Translations under genes and position numbers: made by a program
Notes under the pieces: model-generated
The model's database searches: none
Told to the model about the DNA's origin: nothing
What the model saw: the letters and a program-made list of their open reading frames with translations, nothing else
In this document: positions 34,650-45,900 of the stretch, piece after piece
How positions within the stretch are numbered: position 1 is the stretch's first letter
How the letters are laid out: each line of letters opens with the position of its first letter
Source: Aspidiotus rigidus
Lineage: Eukaryota > Arthropoda > Insecta > Hemiptera > Diaspididae
NCBI GenBank assembly: GCA_035079385.1
Contig: JAVHKY010000017.1
Location: 1,054,001 to 1,118,000, forward strand
Direction of reading: 5' to 3'
Length of the DNA: 64,000 nucleotides

Positions 34650-36584
34650 TCATTTAATACTTGAGCTAAGATTATCGATTTTCTTACGTATTCGTAGAGC
34701 CGCTGGACGTGATTCCGGATTCTCGTAAAGACATTCTCGCATAATTAAAACGAATGATTTCAAAAGCTACAAAATAATTATGAAAAATTAGAATTAGTAT
34801 CAACGAATAAATCACTGCGAAAATTCAGAAAAAACTCACTTTGTCATCTTCCCACCGTGGAGGAATGAACAAAAGATCTTCCATTGATTTTTTTGTAGAG
34901 TGTAATGCTCTCATATCGTCTAAACTAGGACACAGTGGAAGCACATTTGAAAATGGAAGGGAGTGATCCTCACACTTGAAATTTTCACCGTCTATACTAG
35001 CACAACGTCTGAAAAAAGAATCATATTATTTCAACGGTTTAATATTTTCGAATTTTTACAATACCAAAAGATGTCTAAGCAATACTGACTGGCACATTTC
35101 ATGGAAGACCAATCCAAGAGAAAACACGTCAGCTTTCTTGAAAGCCTCGAATGACAAAACGTCAATCGTGCCGTTGAGCACTTCAGGGGCCATATATCTC
35201 GGCGTTCCTAAGGTCAAATCTGGTTCATCTCTCAAGATATCCTCAGAACTGGAAGGTAAAAAGTTTTCGATCAATTATCTCTTTAAAAAGGTATATCGTC
35301 ACCTCAAAAACTATGCTCACCTGATATGCATTACAGCGATTTCAAAGTTTGATATGATGCACTCTTTGTTCGCGTTAATGAGGAAGTTTTTCGATGTGAT
35401 ATCACGATGCACAACGGCTGGTCGTTTTTCGGTGCCTAACACTTCGGTGTGCAGCTGGGCGACGGCCTTTGCTGCCGATCTCGCCAAACACAAAAATTCT
35501 GACCCATTGAGACAAACTTTGTCCAAGTAATCATGCAAAGAGCCGATCTTATGATAGTCCGTATAAATTGCTCGCAAGCCGGACATCAATATGTCCGATG
35601 CAATATAACCTACATAAAAATATAACTTGACTGAAAACAGAAAATCTTGACACAACAATATCTTGAAAGTGATTAGTTACCAAGAACGTTTTCGTATCGT
35701 AGTAAAGCTGTCTCATAAATCCTTTTCTCTCGACTCCAACGATCTTCAGCACGCGTTGAGAATACTTTTTCGACGATTTTCGAAGCGTTCCATTCACCGA
35801 CGTACACCTCGGTAAACTGACCCGTGCCCAGACAATAATTACGTCGAAATTGACGGCTAATGGTCGTTTGGACCTGATATATAATGATTAATTTAGAAAC
35901 AATTAGCATTCTCTATTCGTCAAGACCAGAAGGCAAATAATACGCACAAGAAGTGGTTTTCCAGCACCAGATCCAGTAGTGTTCATACACTCTTGTAAGA
36001 TATGCTGCGACTTTTGTAGTTTGAAAGAGTACGGTTTTCGAGTTAAATATCTCTTCGATAAGTTCCCTTCCTTATTTCTAGAACAATGATAAGAAGAATT
36101 ACAATCTGATGAAACTTGAAACTTCACGATTTCTAGGTTGATACTCACTTGTAACGGTGATAGAGGTACGCAAAAAGCACGCTCAACGATATCAAAAACA
36201 ACCCTAATAGAACGTATACATGACTGTAATCCGTCCAAGAGGGATCTGAAGCTGGAGGGATACCGTGTGGTGTATATGTCGGCAATAAATCTTTGTTACA
36301 GGAATCGGTGTAGTTACAGCACTTGATGGACCGTCCGTAATACGAAGGAACCAAGTCACCTTTGCACTGTAAAAAGGCTTGTTCATTATCCGAAATACAT
36401 CCAAAAGATCGCACTGGCTCAAACTCGTGCTTTTCTGAATTATACACCGCTTCTATCGCACTGTAGCATTGACCGCCAGGTTCCAATTCACAATAATCAG
36501 TGTCTTCGTCTTTATTAGTTTTACTTTGGCATCCGTCGCAGAAACAAAGAATAGGCGAAGAATTAGTAGAATTCATAGGAACGG
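34650..36584 (-). CDS. tkv: BMP type I receptor relative (BMPR1/Thickveins type) with a degenerate kinase active site
   Basis: Seven exons on the minus strand: 36149-36584 (ATG 36576), 35948-36077, 35681-35873, 35321-35609, 35090-35248, 34840-35008, 34650-34766. All junctions are GT-AG and phases agree, giving 494 residues. The ectodomain has CFCDGC, GGQCYSAIE, and GRSIKCCNYTDSCNKDL as in BMPR1. A membrane helix spans about 120-140, a GS box TTGSGAGKPLLVQTT about 176-190, then the kinase. Kept: Lys222, Glu235, HRD (318-320), Asn325, APE (366-368). Lost: the catalytic-loop lysine (HRDIT, Thr322), the DFG/DLG aspartate (SNFE, Asn338, Glu340) and the third glycine of the P-loop. The L45 specificity loop is about three residues short and the GS box has one serine instead of three. 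No signal peptide is seen at the first ATG; an upstream ATGA donor near 36788 would only add a few residues. Probably an expressed pseudokinase paralogue rather than the canonical thickveins. Confidence 0.88.
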
Positions 36585-37718
36585 CTGGAATTTAAGCATA
36601 TATTTCACTATTAAAAAAGTATCAAACAAGGATGGCAGGAATATTGCGATTGTACCACGGTTAAGTATAAGCTTGGACACCAAGTTGTTCCATCACTTAA
36701 TACGTCTCTGATGTTTAGTTATTCAGGTAAGACAGCAGTACAGCTGTTATTTGATGCAGTTATTAGAAGATACTTCGATTAAACACTTACTCATGGCGAA
36801 GAATCTACTGTCAGAAACTTGACGAATAAAAATAAAGAACAGTTTTTATTTAAGAAATATTTATATGCTTCAATGATTGCTTCTATTTTCGAACCGAGGC
36901 GTTCCTGTACGCACTCGTCGCTTGGCGCCAGCTGCCAGACGTGAGTGTGAGGACGTGATGGAAGCACAGAAATACGATGACTGTTGCGAAAGAGTTTGTT
37001 TGAAAGTGCTCTGCTATTAGCGCTAAGGTAACCTGAAGATCAAAAAGGCAGAGAACGAATCGTTCATACTTGTTCGAAGCGTGTTCAAAGCAAATCAGCA
37101 AATACACTGTACTAGTTGGAATCAGTCAATCAGGTCAGGAACGCATGGTCATCCTCGTTCTCTCTCATGAGCTATGAATGACTTATAATATTATGTGATA
37201 ACAGCTATTTTCTTACGTTCTGGACTTATCTCGTATCTGTAAACCTGTAGAAGACAACAGATTTAAATGATAGAATTTTCAGGAAGTACTAATCTTTTGA
37301 ATTCTGAATTCATGACAAAAAATAATTCACGAATGTAAGAAATCGGAAGAATAACTTATCTCTAAATCATAACGCATCGCGTGAGTCATATTTGAAACAA
37401 TTACTGTAATGTTGTGACCTGTGTCAGTATGTATATCGTAGTCAAGATGCGTTGCAAGATTCCTTTCAATTAACCCACGTCTCTACGATCCAATCAACAT
37501 GCGATTCGTAGACCTATTGTTTTTACGGCGCTGTTATCAAAATCCTCGTAAGTCAGCGGGTCAATTTGTCGATTTCCTTGAACGTTAACCAGTTTCACAA
37601 GTCGTAGTATGTATGACTATATGCTTATTTTTTCTCTATCCTCAGAATTTGTCGCCCGTGTGCTGATAAGTTGAAAAATAACGAATAGATGCTTTCCGAA
37701 AACCGTTGACCCGATGCA
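36585..37718. other. Divergent intergenic region between receptor and BLTP1
   Basis: About 1.1 kb separates the head-to-head coding starts. On the minus strand, a possible upstream receptor exon ending ATGA before GTAAGTG lies near 36788. On the plus strand the BLTP1 5' untranslated sequence must run into 37719. No TATA box was identified with confidence. The region probably contains both promoters. Confidence 0.5.
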
Positions 37719-40700
37719 ATGACCACCGAAGGGACGACCACAGAGGCGCCGATGGATCTTGAAGTATACCTGAATGGTGGCTTTGCCATGTTGTTGTTCG
37801 CTTTGATCACAGCCGTAGTATGGGTGCTGTACATTACCTATTACAATTCTCGTGTAGTTGGCTATATTGTGACGAAACTGTTGAAGAAATTTTACGTTCG
37901 AGAAGGGTATCTGAATGTTGGTAAGTATTGTGTTCAGTCTCGAACGACTGTGTTGTATCAAAATTGATCCCAGATGTTCGCAGGCTCATTTACGGTCTGT
38001 GCTTTATCGGGCAAGATTATGTTTCGGGATATCGTGTACATCACCCACGACTACTCGCTACGAATTCAGGACGGATGGATTATTTTCCGTTGGTGGCTTT
38101 CATATGTTCCTAAAGATGTATCCGAAGGTATTGAAGTTTTCCTCTGTACTGTATTTTCGAACATTATTTGGCTTAGAATACATTTAATGTATGTTACAGA
38201 TTTGTCACATTCGGATACTCGACTTTCAGTCATGTTAAACGGGTTGGAGCTACATTTCTACAACAGATGCGAGTTATACAGTAAACTAGAACGAACTTTC
38301 GGTCTAGATCCTTGTATCATTCCATGGGATGAACTAGTCCAAAGTGAGTAGATAGATTGATGAGCGAAAGTAATGATGAGTTTTCAATGAAGGATAATTT
38401 GTTTCAGATAAAGATTTAGAAGCTCAAATACGTGAAACAACTAACATTCAGCAAGTATCTATAGGTAAAAGCTGGCGTGATTTAATTCCTGTGATAAAAG
38501 TCGACGTATCGTCGGTGAGTGGTAGTGACGGGTTCCATTGAAAGATTACACACACAAAGGTATTATGTGGAATTTTTGATTACGTTTAGGGCCGATGTGT
38601 GTTCGGTAATCGTTTGGTACCGACTACGTTGTCGATAAATGTTGAAGAAGCACATTGTATGTACTCGACGAAACCAGCGGCGTCGAGGCTAGATCACTTC
38701 ATGCACTTTGTTAAGTGTAAGGCCGAAAATTTCAAGGTTCGTAAATCATACTTGTTTTGAGGGAAGCCTGTGGAAAAAGAGATTGCAAAATTTTGTGTTT
38801 TCAGGTCATTTTAGCTCCTAGTCCCAAGTATACCGGAATCGCCGATGAACCTCCTCGTTACATGGGTGCTGGTTTTGTAGTGTTCTCGTCGAATAAAATC
38901 GAACTTTATTACTACATGGATGAGCCTGGTACGTGTTCTAAAAGCATTCATGCAATATGGATCGTTTTGTGCAAATCCTAATAGCGTGATTTTCTTGTTC
39001 AGGCGTTGTACCCGAAGAACCCGAAATGCTCCAACTAGCCAACGGTGATATTGTCGAGTCTGCTCCACCTATTTGGGGTATCGATATTAAGGTAATAATT
39101 GAGGAATTAATGGAAGTTACGTGTTTTTTCATTTTTTATTAGCACGTAAAAAACGTGACTAATATGTTCTTTCGCTTCGACTGTAGTGCGGTAAAGGTAC
39201 GGATTTTAGTTATGGGCCATGGGCTGATCGACAGCGGGAACACTTATTCAAGTTTTTCTTTCCGCAAAATTATCAGAATTTAGAGGTTAGTCTCCGCTCT
39301 TGATATCGAAGTAATCGATTTCTCGCGACGAAGTACATTAATAATATTTTGACGATAGGTTACGAAACCTCCTCTGCCAGGTGAGAAACGGCAGGTGCAG
39401 TCATTCGATATACGATTAAGTACCTTGTATGAATCTACTATAGATGTATTGTTCACTAAGAATAAGGTAAGTATTTGTGTACCCGGTGCACATTAAAAAG
39501 AAATTGTAAACAATTCTCCAAGTTGTGCTAGTTGAGAATATTGATTGCGAGTATAAATGAGGACGTATCTGGGATGGAACAGACGCCCTTTTTTCGGGTA
39601 CGTCCTTGAATTGGGGTTGTTGAAGAATAGCGATGAATTTTTTTCATAATATTATTGTTAGGAAAAATTTCAAAAGTTTCAAAAAAAGATTCAAGAGATG
39701 TTCTAGTCGAAGTTTTTGAGAAGATGACACCTTCTCTTCTTTTCTATCTACCTCTTAAACGTTCTCAAAAGAATTGTTGTCTCTTCATCTGTATTCTCCA
39801 TTCGTTTATGGAAAAGAAGTCCAGGCCGAATTACATTTCCTTTATGATTGCAGGCCTTCCTTAGAAAAGACTTATCACGAGCATCCTCTTGAAACCTCTC
39901 CGTTGGAGCCTAACCAATTCTCTTCCCATCTGTAACTTCTACAAAGAAGATTTTAAATCGAAATTGAAAATTGCATTATCATCTCACTTATCTAATTTTG
40001 AAGACGAATAATGCTGACCACAACTAATTTTGAAAATCCATAAAAATCGACTATATCTGTTTTATTACTTTCTATTTATAAAGCTGTATTAACGATCCAT
40101 CATTTTACACGTAGGAAACTAATGCCGTGCATGTCAATGTCGGCCCGGGTTCGTATTTAGAAGTTACCATGCCATGGATTGTGAATAAAGATGGTTACTT
40201 TACCAAAGTTACCGGCCAACTTCTACACTTGGAAGCCACCACTAGTCTGCAAGTGAGTTACTTTCTGACTGCAGTCGGGGTTCTGACCTGAAGTTGTTTA
40301 AAATTCTCGATCGTTGATGATTGGACGTTGATTTTATAGTTCCGTAGTTTAGTTGAAAGCGAAACGTTAGAATTCGCTGTCCGTTGTCATTATCCGATAC
40401 GGTGGAATGACCATCAGGAATGGTTGCTCAATTTAACTGGTTGTAAAGCTACAGGCTGGTTCATTTACTCTCATAAAGACTTTTTCGAAGGTATCATTCA
40501 ATTCATTTTCTCCTAATCTCTGTAATTACGCGTACTTACTGTCGACAATAAATTCAACTTCTAGATCTCATAAACGACTGGGCGACGAAGTCGAAACCAG
40601 ATTTATTACATTTTATTCCTTACACGTGGAAACTGACGGTTTTATTGAAAGAATTCGAATTACTGACGCAAAGTAATGAGTATAATTGGGTAGATTGCTC

Positions 40701-42924
40701 ATCTCAAAATCAAGAAAATGGTATTTTTTTTTTTTTTTTTCTATGCGTCATCATTTTATGTTCGAACTTTTTTTTGATTCGTCTTCTTCTGTTCAACAGC
40801 ACACATCGCGGTATGCGGGGATCTGTTCGATTTTTCATTTGACCTTCCGTTCGATGACTTCTTACCCGCTACATTACCATTACGATTTTGGATACAAGTA
40901 TGAATCGTACAAAATATTTGTTTTTGTACTGTCTGTTCGTCGGTGAGGAGTACAAGACTTGTTAATTCTAGGGGGAAAGCGTCGATTTGACTTTGTATCT
41001 GCCGGAAGTGTGCACTAGCAGAGTTGTTCTAATGACTTTGGACAAAAACGCTAAATTACTATCACGAGACGGTTCCATTCTCCATCCAAGACCGCAGGAT
41101 AACGGTCGTAAGTGGAGAAATGTCTGCAAACGAAGGTAAATTACCGTACGAATGCTGAATTTTGTCATTTGCTCACTCGCTAATATGCTTCGTTGGTTTG
41201 ATTCTTGCAGTAACGGTTGGATAGACTTCTGGTCCATTCCAATAGCTGCATTGAGCATCAATTATATTTATCATCCGATGCCACCGTACGGACCGTGTCC
41301 ACAAGCTGACATCACTACTCCAGAAAAAGAAGAGATGCTTCTGTCACCGATGCGAATGACTGGTGGTCGAAAAAATCCTATTCTACATTGGTCTAAAGTG
41401 AGCTTTCTTGTCTTAACTCAAAAGGTTTTATCCGCAAATTATTCAAACAGTATATAATTTCATTCCCTCAGGACAGCAACCAAAAATTCGATCCTTCAAC
41501 GTTGACGCCAGACAAAGTCAATCTGGAACTGGAAATAGGTCCTTCTGTTATGTACTTGTTTGGTACCGCTCTGCGTCATCTAGTCCATTTGAAAGTAAGT
41601 TGTGAAAACATCGTTTCTTCGGTTCGTTTGTTGTGAACAGTTCATCATTTATATGTATTCTCTCAATAGGAAAGCGTTTTCGGCGAAGATCAAGTATTCA
41701 CAGACATGAATGATCCACCAAGTTCATCGAATAGCAATCCACGCTCTTCAACAACCACCGCTCCTGTCGACAGTCATTCCGTCATTTCAGATGATGAGTT
41801 GTTGAAGAAAGAGTTCGATGCCAGGATGTACCGCCCTCTAGATGTTCTGGTATCTATTACTATGCACGACATACAAGCTCATTTGATAAAAGTAAGTTTC
41901 ATATTTTGTTATCATACTCAGATTTGTTTTCGGCTACTAACGGTTTAATTGTCGTCTATAGAGTTGTATGGAAAAAGATCCACCATGCCCAATTATTTTG
42001 CTCGAGAGATTCGGTTTTGAAATGAAGATTGAGTATAAAGAGATGCAATTACAGTTGTTACTTTCACCGGCTATTCTAATCAGCACGGACAAATTGACGA
42101 GTAGACTACACAAAGATAGTCACCTGAATCAAGGGCACATGATGCTGTCTGGACTACAAGTATGTGACGGATGAAGGAAAGCGATCGTAATGGAAAAAGA
42201 TTTCAATATTTATTTTGTATTATAGCTTCGAGGCCATGGAATATTTAGCGACCGAGGACGTACCCTTCAACAGAAAACCTTGGAATACGCTTGGATGCTG
42301 GAAGTACAGATTGGCAAATTAAGTGGGAAGCTCACTTCCCCTCAGGTAAACATTATTTCCTTTGTTGAATCAAAATGGGGTTTAGAGTGCTAATGATCTC
42401 TTTTTCGCAGCTACTTCACGTAGTCACTGGTCTGGAGACTCTAATTTTGCTCATGTGTGACTCGGAAAATGAACTCCGTCCTCCACGATTACCTCAAGAG
42501 TGTCTTCATAGTAAACCTCCTAAAAATTGTCCCGAGTCCGACGCTGACGGTACGTACAGATGTCCCTCAATCAGCGATGTAAAATACCGTATGACCAGGT
42601 GTTCGATAGACGCCATCGATTTCTATCTCGTAGAGAGCGGCACTTCAATGAATTTGTGGGTAAGTAAGTAGCGTTCGAGAAAAGAATGTAAAAATTGATA
42701 GCAGATACTTTGTATATCTCCATTGTTTTGTAGGCGTCTCCAATTCGTATTGCCACATGTAATCTTCACGGTAACCATATTAAAAGTGGCATTACGACGT
42801 TGATACCGGCGATTAAATTGCGTCATATGATCGCGGCGAACTCGCAAGTTTGCAATCAACATGGCCCCGGTACTGGTAGTAATAGCAATACGAATACGAC
42901 ATGCAGTGGAAAATCACAACATAG
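37719..42924 (+). CDS. tweek: BLTP1 exons 1-21 (membrane anchor and first groove modules)
   Basis: Coding exons: 37719-37920, 37984-38127, 38200-38343, 38408-38514, 38590-38736, 38805-38928, 39003-39091, 39187-39285, 39359-39466, 40115-40252, 40341-40490, 40565-40720, 40800-40897, 40972-41135, 41211-41397, 41472-41594, 41670-41891, 41962-42159, 42226-42345, 42411-42659, 42734-42924. Introns are mostly 60-90 bases. The longest here (39467-40114) shows nothing notable. The intron 38128-38199 is 72 bases, in frame and without a stop, so unspliced RNA would add 24 mostly hydrophobic residues. Exon 13 follows a long T run. Conservation is strongest in exons 1-3 and in LNLTGCKATGWFIY (exon 11). Confidence 0.9.
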
Positions 42925-45900
42925 GTTAGTGATTTGTATTTTTTCAGATATTGATGTATTTCTTGTCTTCGCTGAACCTCACCCCTTATTCATAAATTGG
43001 CTTACACAGAGGAATACTATTAATCAAAATGAGGCCAAAAGGGCTCTAGTTCAGGTATTTGGAAAAGATATAGAAGAGGAAGGCAATTGACTAAACTAGG
43101 GAGGAGAGGGAGAAAGCTTCAGCCTAGTTAAGGAACTTGAAAAAGTTCTTGAAGATGACCTTGCTGAACCTTACTCCTAATTTCTAAGATCATCGGGAAC
43201 ACATAGAAGGAGTCAGTTCGTCGAAATAGGCCGAAAGAGGGAAGCTGAAGAAAGATAAAAAAAAACTGTTGATCAATTTAGTTCGACGGGAGCCGGAAAA
43301 GAGTTCTAGCCTAGTTTTGGAACTTGAAGGAATTTTTGGAGATGACCTTGCCAGACTCTACTCCTAATTCTTAGATTTACGTACGCGCGGGCGCCTGAGC
43401 GCATGTAGAAGGAGAAAAATACTATTGATCAAACTAGTCTGAGAAAGAGGAGGAGGGGTTGGGGGCTAAACTCTTTCATTAATTCCTCGAAGGCACATGG
43501 AAGAAGATAACTGATCAAACTAGCCGAAAGTGGACAGAAGAAGTAGAAGGGGACCCCAGTTCAATTGAGAGACTTTGAAAACTAATTTTTTCCATGATAG
43601 AGGTTATTGAGAGTAGCAGGGAACCTAATTATCAAGATGTCATATTCAAATCAAATATTTATTGGATATAATTCAATTTTTAATATTAATAAAATAAATG
43701 AACAAATTTAATAATATTTTTAATTTGATATCAAGTATTAATTAATTTTTTTTTAATTAATCATAAATTATTAATGATCGATATTAAAGAAATAGTAAAT
43801 ATTTAAAATCCAAATTAATGATCCGTTATTTGAATTGATGATAAAATTCAATATAATAAATAAATTTGAGCTATTAATTATAATTTTTAATCATAAATAA
43901 TGAATCATTAAGAGTAATTTAATTAATTTAAAAAATACATTGAGGAAAATAATTCATTATCAATTTAAAACATTGATACTTTTATTAAAGTTTCTTTTAA
44001 AAAATGTTTTTAATTGATAACAAATGATGAATCATATTAATAAAATATTTTTAATTAATAAATATTGATGAAAATTAATTTTAACATTCATTTATTAATA
44101 TATTGTTCAAACTTGAGCGGTCAAACAGTACCTATTAATGAATTTATTGATCAGATAATTTTGAAAAATTAATTGTATAAAGGATTGATATTAAAAGAAA
44201 TAATGATTTGTGAATCTTCCTATAAAAACACAAATTAATGATCAGTTATTTGAATTGATAATAAAATTGAATATAATACGATAAATAGATTTAATCTATT
44301 GTTTATAATTTTTAATCATAAATAATGAATTATTAACAGTAATTTAATTAATTTAAAAAACACATTTTAAGGAAAATAATTTAAAACATTGATACTTTCA
44401 TTAAAGTTCCTTTAAAAAATTGGTTTAATTGATGAGAAATAATAAATCATATCAATAACAGGGAACCTATTTTATCGGAGGATATTTTGAAGAAAAATTA
44501 CGGGCGCCGGGAGGCAAAACGTGGGATTTGGAAAAATTTTGACTTCCGGGCTACGTATGATAGGAGGGGGACTTCAAAAAATTTCTTCCTCTGAGCTATA
44601 TACGATAGAAGGTGTTTCAGGCTAGTTAGTATATAATGTATAATTTAAGTCTAATCATATTGTAGTGTATATCAAGCCTAGTACAATGAAAGCTAAAATT
44701 TGAAATTTTTTAGGCTAGTTATTATAGGCCTAGTTTGGTATATTAGGCCTATTATAATGAAGGCCAAAATTGCCAAGTCCCTAGGCCTAGTATACTTTAT
44801 ATTAAGCGTCGTTTGTATGAGCCTAGTTATACTTTCAGGCTAGTCATTATAGGTTTAGTGTAGTGTATTAGACCCAATATAATGTAGGCTAAAGTTTGAA
44901 ATTTTTTAGGCTGGTTATTATAGGCCTAGTATGTTATATTAGGCTTAGTACATAATAATGAAGACTAATGTTTAATACTTAGGCCTAGAAGTATAGTAAA
45001 TTAGGCCCAGTATAATGAAGGCTGAAGTTCGAAATTCCTAGTATAACGAAGGCTCAAGCTATTTCTTTTTAATGATTATTTTACGTTCAAATTGAATATT
45101 TAATAAATAAAATAAATATTTTAAATTGATGATATTGATAAAAATTAATTTTTAGCATTTAATTATTATTTATCATTTATGAATATATTGTTCAAGCTCA
45201 AGTGGTGAAACAGTATTAATGAATTTATTGATCAGATAACTTATAGTAAATAAATATTCAATAAATCATAATATAAAGGATTAGCTACCGTGTAATAATA
45301 TTATAAATTTATTATATGAGATTCATGTTTTGTGATGCAGAAATTTTTCTTTAAATATCTATTCTGGCTCACCGTTATCGTTTAATACAGGTTAACAGGT
45401 TCGGACGGTTCAGATATTTGGTTAGAAGTTGGCAGTGTATCACTTGGTCCTCTAATATTGGAAGCGGCTGTGTCTCTGTGCAACACCGACAAAAATCTCC
45501 ATCTTGTGCAGCACAAGTACGTATAACCTGACTGTCTGGAGGGGTTCGTAACATTTTCTTCAACCGTACGCATTCCTGTTATAGATTTTTAAAATTTCAC
45601 GATGAGAAGTACAAAAAATTGTGGTTCCTATGGCCGAGTGACAGTAAACTGTTGGTGACCGGTCGTTGCGGTTGTATAGGTGGTTGCGTATTTTTCGGGC
45701 GCAACCGAAACGGACAACGATTTTTCAAGCCTACCCGACAAGATGTTCAAGACGGTGTCAACATCGCTGCTTTTAAGTGAGTCTTTTCAACCGTTATTCC
45801 AAATTACATTTATCTAATGAATTGCTCTTCATTCTTTGGATTCTCCTCTGATCTAGGATCAATGAAACCGGCAAAGATCCAGGATTCGGTCAAAGTATTC

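Noticed and set aside
36883..37107. Minus-strand frame with a hydrophobic stretch (FATVIVFLCFHHVLTLTSG) as a possible receptor signal-peptide exon
   Set aside because: No suitable donor in phase with the ectodomain exon was found after the hydrophobic segment, so it is left unannotated.
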